Positions 35,663-44,336 of a DNA stretch of 64,000 nt are shown piece after piece. The notes under the pieces are model-generated. The model did no database searches, was not told the DNA's origin, and saw nothing but the letters and a program-made list of their open reading frames with translations. Within the stretch, counting starts at the first letter, position 1, and every line of letters begins with the position of its first letter. The translations under genes were made by a program, and so were the position numbers. The DNA is from Rhodanobacteraceae bacterium (lineage in GTDB: Bacteria > Pseudomonadota > Gammaproteobacteria > Xanthomonadales > SZUA-5): the NCBI GenBank assembly GCA_016713135.1, contig JADJPR010000001.1, forward strand, positions 434,001 to 498,000. The letters are read 5' to 3'.

Positions 35663-36529
35663 ATGGCCTGCACCCCGGAACTGCTGGCGGATGTGGAACT
35701 GTTCGAGCACCTCGACGACGAGGAGCGGACGCGCCTGGCGCAGTTCATCGACGGGCGCGAACTTGCTGCCGGCACCGAGTTGTTCCGCGCTGGCCAGCCG
35801 GGCGAGGCGATGTACGTGATCAAGCGCGGCGAGATCGAGCTCTACATCAAGGACCGCGCCGGACAGAAGATCGCGCTGGCAACCGCTGGCCCGGGCCAGG
35901 TGTTTGGCGAGATGGCTCTGCTGGACCACGGTCCGCGCACCGCCACCGCCTGCGCGCTGACCGACTGCCAACTCCTGGCGCTGAACCGCGAAAGCCTGCT
36001 CCGCTTGTTCCAGACCACGCCCAAGGCCGCGCTCAGCCTGCTCGCGGCGATGAGCCACATGACGCGCAAGGCCGACGAGTTGCTGCGCTCGCGCGTCTCG
36101 CGCAATGCCAACGTGGAGGCCGAGGAGAACCTGACGCTGTTCCAGCGGGCCTCCGATGCGATCAGCGCCTTCAGCGGCAGCTTCGCCTTCCTGCTGCTCA
36201 ACGCGACATGGTTCGCCGTGTGGATCGGCATCAATACCCTGCCGCTCGGCATCCCGGCCTTCGATCCTTATCCCTTCGGCCTGCTGACGATGATCGTTTC
36301 GCTGGAGGCCATTTTCCTGTCTTGCTTCGTGCTGATCAGCCAGACCCGCCAGAGCGCGAAGGACCGTGTGCGCTCCGACATCGAGTACGAGGTCAACGTC
36401 AAGGCCGAGCTCGAAGTGGCGCACCTGCACGAAAAGACCGACCAGATCTACACCCACATGCTGGAGAGGTTCGCGCATCTGGAGCGGAGGCTGGAGCGAA
36501 TGAGCGGCGCCGGGGACCGCGCGGGTTGA
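35663..36529 (+). CDS. Cyclic nucleotide-binding domain plus DUF1003 membrane protein
   Basis: 288 residues. cNMP fold at about 5-125 (ELLADVELFEHLDDEERTRLAQFI, GEAMYVIKRGEIELYI, GQVFGEMALLDHGPRTATACAL, with the phosphate-binding cassette), then two membrane helices in a DUF1003 domain (FAFLLLNATWFAVWIGIN, FGLLTMIVSLEAIFLSCFVLIS) and the conserved tail with RVRSDIEYEVNVKAELEVAHLHEKTD. Likely a nucleotide-gated or regulated membrane protein; ligand specificity not determinable. Divergent from the ADOP permease. Confidence 0.88.
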   Translation: MACTPELLADVELFEHLDDEERTRLAQFIDGRELAAGTELFRAGQPGEAMYVIKRGEIELYIKDRAGQKIALATAGPGQVFGEMALLDHGPRTATACALTDCQLLALNRESLLRLFQTTPKAALSLLAAMSHMTRKADELLRSRVSRNANVEAEENLTLFQRASDAISAFSGSFAFLLLNATWFAVWIGINTLPLGIPAFDPYPFGLLTMIVSLEAIFLSCFVLISQTRQSAKDRVRSDIEYEVNVKAELEVAHLHEKTDQIYTHMLERFAHLERRLERMSGAGDRAG

Positions 36530-36664
36530 GAGACTGCGTCGACCGGATGCCGCAGCATTGGCCAAGGCCGGCACCGGCCGCAGTCAGCGTCTTGCGTGGA
36601 TCCGTGTCAGAAATCTCCGACCCGATTCCGTCGCCCGGATGGTGCCGCGCAGCTCGCCACCCCA

Positions 36665-38680
36665 CTAGTGCTTCGGCGGCTCCGCCGGCACCCCCTGCTT
36701 GAGGAAGTCCTCGTACTCCGGCAGCACCGGCATGTGTTCCTCGCCGAGCAGGCCGTCGCTCTGCTCGCGCGCGCGGAGCTGTTCGCTGCGGATGTAGTTG
36801 TACTTCTCGCTGCTGATCGCCGCCTCGGTGATGCCGTCGCGCGCGATGGTGGGCTTGAGGAAGACCAGCAGGTTGCGGCGCTCCTTGGTGGTGCTGCGGT
36901 TCTTGAACAGATTCCCGAGCACCGGGATCGAACCCAGACCCGGTACCTTCTGCACCGATTCGCGCAACTCCTCGCTGGTCAGGCCGCCGAGCACCAGCAG
37001 GCCGCCGTCGGGCACCAGCGCGCGGGTGGTCAGCTTGCGCGTGTTGGTGATCAGGTCCACTGCGCCGGCGGTGTTCGGCGCCAGGCTGGAGGCTTCCAGG
37101 TCGATGTCCATGATCACCGCGTCGCCCTCGTTGATGTGCGGGGTGACGCGCAGCTTCAGGCCCACTTCCTTGCGGTCGATGGTCTGGAACGGGTTGACCA
37201 CGCCGGCCTGGTTGCCCGCGAGCCGCCGCCGCCCCGAGGTGGTGGTGCCGGTAGACGCGTACTGGCCGGTCAGGAATGGCACTTCCTGGCCGACGCTGAG
37301 GATCGCTTCCTGGTGATCCAGGGTGATCGTCGACGGGGTCGACAGCACGTTGGTGCTGGAGTCGCCAGTCAGCGCCTTGGCCAGCGCGCCGATGCGGATG
37401 AATTCGGTGTCGCTGCCCGGCAATTGCGCCGTGCCGAGGATGTAGCCGATGTTGAGGCCGCTGGCGCCGGCCAGCAGCCCGGGGTTCTGGGCTACGCCGA
37501 AAATGCCGCCATTACCGCTGGACCCCGGGAAATTGGTGCCGCCGATGAAGCCGCGGTCGGTGAAATCGTCGTCGGTGGCCTGCCACTGGATGCCGAGCTC
37601 GCGCGCGGTCTGGTCGTTGACCTCGGCGACGATCACCTCGATCAGCACCTGGGCGCGGCGGATGTCGAGCTGGCGGATCACGTTGCGCAACTCGCGCGTG
37701 ACCGCCGGCGGCGCGGTGATCACCAGCGCATTGGTGTCCTTGTGCGCGCGGATGAAGCTGGTGGTCTGGCCTTCCTTGCCGGCGGTCGCCGCGTCCTGCC
37801 CGAGCAGGCTCTGCAGCGAGGCTTCGAGGATCGGCACCAGTTGCTCGGCATCGGCATAGCGGATGTAGACCACCTGGGTGGAGTCGCCCTCGCCGAGCGG
37901 CGTATCGAGGTTGGTCACCAGCGCGCGCAGGCGCAGCCGGCGGCCCTTGTCGCCCGCGATCAGCACCGAGTTGGTGCGCTCGTCGGCGGCGATCTTGTTG
38001 CCGGCGGCGTCGTTGGCCGGCTGCAGCGCGACCAGCGTGCGCACCACCTCGGACGCGTTCGCATGGGTCAGCGGCACCACGTCGATCTCGCTCTCGCTGG
38101 CCTTGTCCAGGCGCTGGATGATCGATTCGATGCGCGCCACGTTGCCGGCGCGGTCGGTGATGATCAGGCTGGAGGAGGAGGGATGCGGGATCAGGTTGGC
38201 GCCCTGCGGCAGCAGCGGGCGCAGCGCCTGCGACATGTCCGCCGGGGTCACGTGCTTGAGCGTGATGATGCGGGTGACCAGCGCGTCGCTGTTGCCCGAG
38301 TCGATCCCGCCATCCTGCCCGGCCGCCTGCTCCGGCACGATCTTGACGATCTTGCCCGCCGGCACCGCGGCAAAGCCATTGACCCGCAGCACCGACAGGA
38401 ACACCTCGTACAACTCGTCCTCGCCGAGCGGCGACTGCGAGATCACCGTGACCTTGCCGGTGACCCGCGGGTCGACCACGAAGTTCTTGCCGGTGGCTTC
38501 CGACACCAGCCCGATGAAGCTGTTGATGTCCGCGTCCTTGAGGTTCAGCACCTGCTGGCCGGGCAGCGCAGGCGCCGGCTCGCCGGCATCGTAGGCCGGT
38601 GACTGGGCAAGTGCGGGCGTTGCGGCAAGGGCCAGCGATAGCATCAACGCCTGGGTCAAACGTGAAAGGTGAAACGTCAA
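36665..38680 (-). CDS. gspD: Type II secretion outer-membrane secretin GspD
   Basis: 671 residues: signal peptide, N0 domain (LNLKDADINSFIGLVSEATGKNFVVDPRVTGKVTV), N1-N3 repeats, secretin domain (VPFLTGQ, EVGLKLRVTPHI, VPGLGSIPVLGNLF, ERRNLLVFLKPTI) and a ~70-residue C-tail. It forms the outer-membrane channel of the T2SS. Start is uncertain: an ATG at 38644 leaves a signal peptide of only ~14 residues with no basic residue, whereas a TTG at 38680 gives MTFHLSRLTQALMLSLALAA, whose first residues are encoded by a TTGACGT repeat arm. No good Shine-Dalgarno for either. Confidence 0.92.
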   Translation of the reverse strand: MTFHLSRLTQALMLSLALAATPALAQSPAYDAGEPAPALPGQQVLNLKDADINSFIGLVSEATGKNFVVDPRVTGKVTVISQSPLGEDELYEVFLSVLRVNGFAAVPAGKIVKIVPEQAAGQDGGIDSGNSDALVTRIITLKHVTPADMSQALRPLLPQGANLIPHPSSSSLIITDRAGNVARIESIIQRLDKASESEIDVVPLTHANASEVVRTLVALQPANDAAGNKIAADERTNSVLIAGDKGRRLRLRALVTNLDTPLGEGDSTQVVYIRYADAEQLVPILEASLQSLLGQDAATAGKEGQTTSFIRAHKDTNALVITAPPAVTRELRNVIRQLDIRRAQVLIEVIVAEVNDQTARELGIQWQATDDDFTDRGFIGGTNFPGSSGNGGIFGVAQNPGLLAGASGLNIGYILGTAQLPGSDTEFIRIGALAKALTGDSSTNVLSTPSTITLDHQEAILSVGQEVPFLTGQYASTGTTTSGRRRLAGNQAGVVNPFQTIDRKEVGLKLRVTPHINEGDAVIMDIDLEASSLAPNTAGAVDLITNTRKLTTRALVPDGGLLVLGGLTSEELRESVQKVPGLGSIPVLGNLFKNRSTTKERRNLLVFLKPTIARDGITEAAISSEKYNYIRSEQLRAREQSDGLLGEEHMPVLPEYEDFLKQGVPAEPPKH

Positions 38681-38846
38681 AGGGCGGGGGGGGGGCGGCG
38701 GCGGGGGGGGGAGTCCAATTGACGTTTGACGTTTGACGTTTGACCCGCTTCAGTGAAACGTGAAACGCGAAAGGTCAACGGGCGGGCGATGGGCTGCGGC
38801 ATGGCGACGTCCAGTTGACGTTTGACGTTTGACTTTTCACGGCTTG
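38654..38846. repeat. Double TTGACGT heptamer inverted repeat between gspC and gspD
   Basis: Four arms: 38654-38684 and 38752-38779 (GTGAAACGTGAAA-type) pair with 38719-38746 (three exact TTGACGT units plus TTGACCC) and 38815-38840 (TTGACGT twice, then TTGACTT). So two hairpins stand in tandem. Poly-G runs of 10 and 9 lie at 38686-38695 and 38703-38711. The left-most arm overlaps the possible 5' end of gspD. Confidence 0.85.
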
Positions 38847-39770
38847 TCATTGCGGCATCCGTATCGCAGGAAGCGTCTTTTCGGCACCGTCGCGGCTGAC
38901 CGTGAGGGTCACCGAGCCGGCGGTCTTGAGGGATTCGAGTGCGGCGTAGCCGGACTCGATGCTGTCGAGCTTGCGGCCGTTGACCGCGGTGACGACGTCT
39001 TCGGGCTTGAGGCCCGCCTGGGCGAGCTGCTCGCCGTAGGTGTTGGAGCTGACGCGCACGCCGGCGAGCTTGCCGTCGACCATCACCGGCAGCACGCTGA
39101 AGGCCTTGGCGATGCTGCCGGGATCGGCGATCGCCTGCTGGCGCACCGCTTCCCAGTCGATCGGCGCAGCTGCGACCATCGGGTTGACGCTGCCCGGGGC
39201 CGAGGGCGCCATCTCGTTCAGGCCGACCAGCCCGGAGGCGCCGGGCGTGGCGACCGATGGTGCGGGCGCTGCGCCATTGCCGCCGCGCACGCCGCCGCCC
39301 TGCAGCTGACGCAGGCGCAGCACCTCGATGCGCCCGGCGGCATTCAGCACCACGCGGTCCGGGTAGATCGCCTCGACGCGCACGCCGTTGGGGAAGGTGT
39401 CGCCCACCTTGTAGACCTTCTCCGCCTGCTGCTCGTCGGCGATCACCGCGCGCGCCAGGCGCTGCTCGTGGTTCGAATTGGTGCCCTTGAGCGTCAGGTT
39501 CAGCGCCGTGTCCGGCGCATCGGCGTAGGCGCCGCTGGCCGGATCCACCGAGGTGCCGAACAGATGGAACTGGCCGAGTGGCAGGCTCTGCAGCAGCGGC
39601 GCCTGGGCCGCCACCGGCGCATCGACCACCTCGATGTCCTCCGCCGGCGCCAGCCATTGCCACAGCAGCCGGGTCAGGCTCTGCGCCATCCACAGCAGCG
39701 ACAACGCGATCGCCAGTGCCGGCAACCACCGGCTCTGGGTCAGGCGTGGCAGGCTGGCGGCGGCGCTCAT
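38847..39770 (-). CDS. gspC: Type II secretion protein GspC
   Basis: 307 residues. Single N-terminal membrane helix (about 16-37, LPALAIALSLLWMAQSLTRLLWQW), HR domain (FHLFGTSVDPASGAY ... NLTLKGTNSNHEQRLARAVIAD ... VYKVGDTFPNGVRVEAIYPDRVVL) and C-terminal PDZ-type domain (GVRVSSNTYGEQLAQAGLKPEDVVTAVNGRKL). It links GspD to the inner-membrane complex. Five bases after rhlB, same strand. Confidence 0.9.
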   Translation of the reverse strand: MSAAASLPRLTQSRWLPALAIALSLLWMAQSLTRLLWQWLAPAEDIEVVDAPVAAQAPLLQSLPLGQFHLFGTSVDPASGAYADAPDTALNLTLKGTNSNHEQRLARAVIADEQQAEKVYKVGDTFPNGVRVEAIYPDRVVLNAAGRIEVLRLRQLQGGGVRGGNGAAPAPSVATPGASGLVGLNEMAPSAPGSVNPMVAAAPIDWEAVRQQAIADPGSIAKAFSVLPVMVDGKLAGVRVSSNTYGEQLAQAGLKPEDVVTAVNGRKLDSIESGYAALESLKTAGSVTLTVSRDGAEKTLPAIRMPQ

Positions 39771-39775
39771 CGGAG

Positions 39776-41197
39776 TCAGCCTTCGCCGGATGCGGCCGGC
39801 GGCGGCGCGGCCGCTGGCGTGGCGGCTGCGTCGGCGCTGCCTTCGCTGCGCGGCGGGCGCGGGCCGCGGCCACCGCCGCCACCACCGCGACGTCCACCGC
39901 TACCGCTGCTGCCACCGCCGCTGCGCCCGCCATCACGGCGACCGCCGCCCGGACCGCCGCGACCGGGGCCGCCACGGCCCTTGCCGCCACCGTCGCGCGA
40001 GCGACTGATGCGCAGCGGGGCGACATCGGCGAGCAAATCGTTGGTGATCGGTTCCACCGGGATGCGCTGGCCGATGTAGGTCTCGATATCCGGCAGGCTG
40101 ATCGCGTAGCGCTCGCAGGCGAAGCTGATCGCATCGCCGCTGGCGCCGAAGCGCGCAGTACGGCCGATGCGATGCACGTAGTCCTCGCAATCCTGCGGCA
40201 GATCGTAGTTGAACACGTGGCTGACGTCGGGGATGTGCAGCCCGCGCGCGGCGACATCGGTGGCGACCAGGATCGCCACCTCGCTGCGCTGGAAGCGCCC
40301 GAGCAGCGACTGGCGCTTCTGCTGCGGCACGTCGCCGGAGAGGATCGCGCTCGGCCAGCCGTGCTTCTCCAGGCGCAGGTGCACCTGCTCGGCGGCCGCC
40401 TTGGTGTTGACGAAGATGATCGTGCGCGGCGCGTCCATCCGCGACAGCAGGCCGATCAGCAGTGGCAGTTTCTCGTCGCTGGCGGGGAAATAGACCCGCT
40501 GCGAGACGCGCGCGGTGGTGACCGAGTCGGTCTCCACCTTGAGCGTCTTCGGTTCGTTCATGTGCTCGTAGGCGAGTTCCAGCACGCGGTGCGACAGCGT
40601 CGCCGAGAACAGCAGGCCCTGGCGCTCGCCCGGCGGCGGCATCTTGCGCAGCAGGTAGCGGATGTCCTTGATGAAGCCGAGGTCGAACATGCGATCGGCC
40701 TCGTCCAGCACCACCACCTCCACCGAGCGCAGGCTGAACACGTGCTGCTTGAGGTAGTCCATCAGCCGGCCCGGCGTGCCGATCAGCACATCGCAGCCTT
40801 CGGCGAACTGGGCGCGCTGCTTCTCGTAGTCGACGCCGCCATAGACCAGGCCGATGCGCAAGCCGGTCAGGCCACCCAGCTGCATCGCGTCCTTGTGGAT
40901 CTGGATCGCCAGTTCACGGGTGGGGGCGAGGATCACCGAGCGCGGATCCTGGATCCGGCGGTCGGGCTTGGCCTCGGTGGTCAGCAGCCGCTGCATCAGG
41001 GTGACCAGGAAGGCAGCGGTCTTGCCGGTGCCGGTCTGCGCCTGGCCGGCGACATCGTGATGCTGCAGGGTCTCAGGCAGGGTCAGCGCCTGGATCGGGG
41101 TGAGTCGGGTGAAACCTGCCTGGTGCAGGCCCTGGGACAGGCTCGGGTGCAGCCCGAAACTGTCGAAATCGAGATCTGTGAGTGTGCGCTCGGTCAT
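39776..41197 (-). CDS. rhlB: DEAD-box RNA helicase RhlB
   Basis: 473 residues. All helicase motifs: AQTGTGKTAAF, PTRELA, GTPGRLMD, DEADRMF, SATL, and in domain 2 VATDVAARGLHIPDVSHV and HRIGRTARFG. RhlB-type start (LDFDSFGLHPSLSQGLHQAGFTRLTPIQ). A Gly/Arg-rich tail (RDGGGKGRGGPGRGG and onward), about 85 residues, probably binds RNA or RNase E. Divergent from trxA-rho as in E. coli. The gspC and gspD genes follow at 5 bases and may share its transcript. Confidence 0.94.
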   Translation of the reverse strand: MTERTLTDLDFDSFGLHPSLSQGLHQAGFTRLTPIQALTLPETLQHHDVAGQAQTGTGKTAAFLVTLMQRLLTTEAKPDRRIQDPRSVILAPTRELAIQIHKDAMQLGGLTGLRIGLVYGGVDYEKQRAQFAEGCDVLIGTPGRLMDYLKQHVFSLRSVEVVVLDEADRMFDLGFIKDIRYLLRKMPPPGERQGLLFSATLSHRVLELAYEHMNEPKTLKVETDSVTTARVSQRVYFPASDEKLPLLIGLLSRMDAPRTIIFVNTKAAAEQVHLRLEKHGWPSAILSGDVPQQKRQSLLGRFQRSEVAILVATDVAARGLHIPDVSHVFNYDLPQDCEDYVHRIGRTARFGASGDAISFACERYAISLPDIETYIGQRIPVEPITNDLLADVAPLRISRSRDGGGKGRGGPGRGGPGGGRRDGGRSGGGSSGSGGRRGGGGGGRGPRPPRSEGSADAAATPAAAPPPAASGEG

Positions 41198-41516
41198 CTA
41201 TCCATACGATCCATGTCGTGACGCCGGCACCCGGCGCCCGTGGGCACCTTGCGGCGCGGCAATGTCCGGAGTCTGTCAGTAGCTGCGCAGAGCACCGGGA
41301 AATCCTTTTCGATCAACACTTTGAGCCTGTCCTCCTGGCCGCAGGGCGGCGCCGGGGCGGTACACAACGGGTTGAAAAGCGGCGCCGGAGTCACCACACT
41401 TGGGTGGTCCCGACGCTGCCGGCGGATTGCCGCATGCGACGGTGAGGCCGCATTCGACGCTCGCTGGCGGGCGCGAGTTTATCTCAATAACACTCTGTAT
41501 AGCTGGAGCACCGCAA
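41198..41516. other. Divergent gap between rhlB and trxA
   Basis: About 320 bases, no supported gene. A GGCGCCGG...GGCGCCGG pair (41350-41390 region) is GC-rich. Neither promoter is clear: TGTATA at 41496-41501 is a weak -10 for trxA lying too close to the GTG, and no convincing -35 precedes it. The rhlB side has TATGGAT-like sequence only. Confidence 0.5.
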
Positions 41517-41843
41517 GTGAGCGACGCGATTTCCCAACTCGGCAGCAGCGATTTCGAAGCCTCGGTCCTGAAGTCCGAGACGCCCGTGCTGGTCGATTTC
41601 TGGGCCGAATGGTGCGAGCCCTGCAAACGCATGGAACCGCTGCTCAAGGAACTCGCCGGCGAACTCTCCGGCAAGCTGAAGGTGGCCAAGGTCAACGTCG
41701 AGGCGCACCCGGCCATCGCCAATCAGTTCCGCGTCCGCGGGCTGCCCACCTTCATGCTGTTCAAGAACGGCCAGGTGCATTCCACCCAGATCGGCGCGAT
41801 CAGCAAGAGCCAGCTGGCGCAGTTTGTCGCCAAGGCGATCTGA
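41517..41843 (+). CDS. trxA: Thioredoxin with CEPC active site
   Basis: 108 residues, thioredoxin fold: LVDFWAEWCEPCKRMEPLLKELAGEL, KVNVEAHPAIANQFRVRGLPTFMLFKNGQ and C-terminal helix. The redox centre reads WCEPCK instead of WCGPCK, an unusual Gly-to-Glu replacement that should shift its potential. GTG start with GGAG upstream. Gene order rhlB // trxA, rho is the ancestral gammaproteobacterial one and supports orthology with TrxA. Confidence 0.88.
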   Translation: MSDAISQLGSSDFEASVLKSETPVLVDFWAEWCEPCKRMEPLLKELAGELSGKLKVAKVNVEAHPAIANQFRVRGLPTFMLFKNGQVHSTQIGAISKSQLAQFVAKAI

Positions 41844-42144
41844 GCGGCGAAGCGGTAGGCCGGGGTACGCGCAGCGTTCCCCGGCGCTGCCCCGCCGGTG
41901 AATCGCTGCGCGATACACCGGCCTACGCCAATCTCCCGCCTCCCCAAGCTAGACCTCGCCGCAAACATCGTGCTAGCTTGAAGGTCATCGCGCTCGCCGG
42001 CATGGTTTGAGCGCCGCCTGCTCCGTAATCCCGTGCATTCCGATCGACGCGCCCGCGTCGCTGGCGATTGCCCGATCGCGCGTTCCGTGCAATGCGCAAC
42101 TCCCTCCTCCACGCCCAGCCTCAAGGCGCATCGCTACAACTCCT
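41844..42144 (+). other. trxA-rho intergenic leader
   Basis: About 300 bases with a REP-like palindrome at 41856-41927 and no supported gene after it. In enterobacteria rho is preceded by a leader with Rho-dependent autogenous attenuation; the stretch here could play the same part, but no rut-type motif or known leader peptide is evident. Confidence 0.45.
41856..41927. repeat. REP-like palindromic repeat, copy 4
   Basis: Starts GTAGGCCGGGGTACGCG, ends ACACCGGCCTAC; a shorter and more divergent copy than the other three (GGCC replaces GCCC at the tips). Confidence 0.75.
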
Positions 42145-43410
42145 ATGCATCTGACCGAACTGAAGCGCAAGACTGTCGAAGAACTCCTGGAAATCGCCGA
42201 TGCCATGCAGCTCGAGGGCGTCGCCCGGGCACGCAAGCAGGAAGTGATCTTCGCGATCCTGAAAGCCCATGCGAAAACCGGTGAATCGATCGGCGGCGAG
42301 GGCGTGCTGGAAATCCTGCAGGATGGATTCGGCTTTCTGCGCGCACCGGACTGCTCCTTCCTGGCCGGCCCGGACGACGTCTACATCAGCCCCAGCCAGA
42401 TCCGCCGCTTCAACCTGCGCACCGGCGACTACATCCGCGGCAAGGTGCGCCCGCCGAAGGAAGGCGAGCGCTACTTCGCGCTGCTCAAAGTCGACGACAT
42501 CAACGACGAGCCGCCGGAGTCGAAGAAGAACCAGGTCCTGTTCGAGAACCTGACGCCCTACTACCCGACCCAGAAGTTCGTGCTCGAGCGTGGCAATGGT
42601 TCGGCCGAGGACATCACCGGGCGCGTGATGGACCTGATGAGCCCGGTCGGCAAGGGCCAGCGCGGGCTGATCGTTTCGCCGCCGAAGGCCGGCAAGACGA
42701 TGATGCTGCAGAACGTCGCCCAGGCGCTGATGGCGAATCACCCGGAAAGCCACCTGATCGTGCTGCTGATCGACGAGCGCCCGGAAGAAGTCACCGAGAT
42801 GCAGCGCATGGTGCGCACCGGCGAGGTGATCAGTTCCACCTTCGACGAGCCCGCCGCGCGCCATGTGCAGGTGGCCGAGATGGTGATCGAGCGCGCCAAG
42901 CGCCTGGTCGAGCACAAGCGCGACGTGATCATCCTGCTGGATTCGATCACCCGCCTCGCGCGTGCCTACAACACCGTGGTCCCGGCCTCCGGCAAGGTGC
43001 TCACCGGCGGTGTCGACGCCAACGCGCTGCAGCGCCCGAAGCGCTTCTTCGGCGCCGCGCGCAAGGTCGAGGAGGGCGGCTCGCTGACCATCCTGGCGAC
43101 TGCGCTGATCGAGACCGGCTCGAAGATGGACGAGGTGATCTACGAGGAGTTCAAGGGCACCGGCAACATGGAAGTGCACCTGGAACGCCGCATCGCCGAG
43201 AAGCGCGTCTACCCGGCGATCAACATCAACCGCTCCGGAACCCGCCGCGAGGAACTGCTGCTGCCGCCCGAGGCGCTGCAGAAGATCTGGATCCTGCGCA
43301 AGCTGCTGCACTCGATGGACGAGATCGCGGCGATCGAATTCATGCTCGACAAGATGAAGAACACCAAGTCCAACGACGAGTTCTTCCAGTCGATGAAGCG
43401 CCAGAGCTGA
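42145..43410 (+). CDS. rho: Transcription termination factor Rho
   Basis: 421 residues, full length. N-terminal LTELKRKTVEELLEIADAM, RNA-binding cold-shock fold (GVLEILQDGFGFLRAPDCSFLAGPDDVYISPSQIRRF), Walker A (PPKAGKTMMLQ), Walker B (VIILLDSITRLARAYN), Q/R-loops and TGGVDANALQRPKRFFGAARKVEEGGSLTI. The only annotated Rho in the window; standard sequence with no insertion. Confidence 0.97.
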   Translation: MHLTELKRKTVEELLEIADAMQLEGVARARKQEVIFAILKAHAKTGESIGGEGVLEILQDGFGFLRAPDCSFLAGPDDVYISPSQIRRFNLRTGDYIRGKVRPPKEGERYFALLKVDDINDEPPESKKNQVLFENLTPYYPTQKFVLERGNGSAEDITGRVMDLMSPVGKGQRGLIVSPPKAGKTMMLQNVAQALMANHPESHLIVLLIDERPEEVTEMQRMVRTGEVISSTFDEPAARHVQVAEMVIERAKRLVEHKRDVIILLDSITRLARAYNTVVPASGKVLTGGVDANALQRPKRFFGAARKVEEGGSLTILATALIETGSKMDEVIYEEFKGTGNMEVHLERRIAEKRVYPAININRSGTRREELLLPPEALQKIWILRKLLHSMDEIAAIEFMLDKMKNTKSNDEFFQSMKRQS

Positions 43411-43757
43411 GCCCGCGCAAGGGTCGCCTGAGCTGACGCGCGGGCCGATCTGGCGTGCACTCACCTGCAGGCGGGGCTCCTTTCGCTTCGGCGGCCGGGT
43501 GGACCCGCTCCCGGGCATCGCGTGCGCCCGGATGGCGCACGCCCGGCCCCGATGCACGCGGATTGTGCAGCGCAACATGCCCATGTTGCCTGCGCCCTTG
43601 TTTGAAAACCATGTCATTTCAATGAATTAGTCACTGCACGTCGCCCGGCGTCCTGCTGGCACGCACCTTGCGATGCTGCACCTCGCAGTCCGGGCCTGGG
43701 GGTCTAGCTGTGGGGGAAGGCCCCGCGCGCTGCAACGGGGCAAGCGCGCGGGGTCCT
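43411..43757. other. Convergent gap between rho and trmL
   Basis: Nearly 350 bases, no supported gene. It contains several GC-rich inverted segments (CGCGGGCC region near 43438, GCGTGCGCC/GGCGCACGC at 43518-43538) and an AT-richer patch (43598-43632), and it ends in the hairpin annotated at 43721-43753. No tRNA arms found. Confidence 0.5.
43721..43753 (-). terminator. GC-rich hairpin after trmL, candidate terminator
   Basis: Perfect 11-bp arms CCCCGCGCGCT (43721-43731) and AGCGCGCGGGG (43743-43753), loop 11 bases, four bases below the trmL stop. On the minus strand the hairpin is followed by CCTTCCCCC, not a T-run, so it may need Rho. Confidence 0.4.
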
Positions 43758-44225
43758 TCATTCGGCGGTGCCTGGAAAGCCGAGTTGGCGCCAGGCTTCG
43801 AACACCACCACCGCGACCGCATTCGACAGGTTCAGGCTGCGCGAGTGCGGCACCATCGGCAGGCGCAGCAGGCGCTCGGGAGGGAAATCGGCACGGATCG
43901 AATCCGGCAGGCCGCGGGTTTCGCAGCCGAACAGCAGCGCATCGCCCGGCGCGAACGCCACCTGGTAGGGGCTGCGTGTGCCGCGCGTGGTCAGCGCGAA
44001 GCAGCGAGGCTGCCCCAGCGCGGCCAGGCACTGGTAGAGGTCCGGCCAGGTCTTGAGGCTGGCGTACTCGTGGTAGTCCAGGCCCGCGCGGCGCAATCGC
44101 TTGTCGTCCAGCGCGAATCCAAGCGGCTCGATCAGGTGCAGCCGGGCCCCGGTATTGGCGGCCAGGCGGATGACGTTGCCGGTATTCGGCGGGATTTCTG
44201 GCTGGAAAAGGATGATCTCGAACAT
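43758..44225 (-). CDS. trmL: tRNA (cytidine(34)-2'-O)-methyltransferase TrmL
   Basis: 155 residues, SPOUT fold. MFEIILFQPEIPPNTGNVIRLAANTGARLHLIEPLGF at the start and LLFGCETRGLP ... LRLPMVPHSRSLNLSNAVAVVVFEAWRQL (knot and SAM site) at the end, the complete TrmL pattern. Methylates the wobble base of tRNA-Leu isoacceptors. ATG 44225 is fixed by the family start. Confidence 0.95.
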   Translation of the reverse strand: MFEIILFQPEIPPNTGNVIRLAANTGARLHLIEPLGFALDDKRLRRAGLDYHEYASLKTWPDLYQCLAALGQPRCFALTTRGTRSPYQVAFAPGDALLFGCETRGLPDSIRADFPPERLLRLPMVPHSRSLNLSNAVAVVVFEAWRQLGFPGTAE

Positions 44226-44336
44226 CCGCGGATGCTCGCATGCCGCGGAATTGCTCGCGAACGCCCGGTTTTTGCCTTGAGCATTCCAGCGCCGCCGGAG
44301 TACGCTGATACTCATCTTCACGAAAATCTAACCGCC

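Noticed and set aside
36596..38602. Long plus-strand frame opposite gspD
   Set aside because: Antisense shadow; GspD is unmistakable on the minus strand.
41496..41501. TGTATA as trxA promoter -10
   Set aside because: It is 15 bases from the GTG and would leave no room for a ribosome-binding site; no -35 partner.
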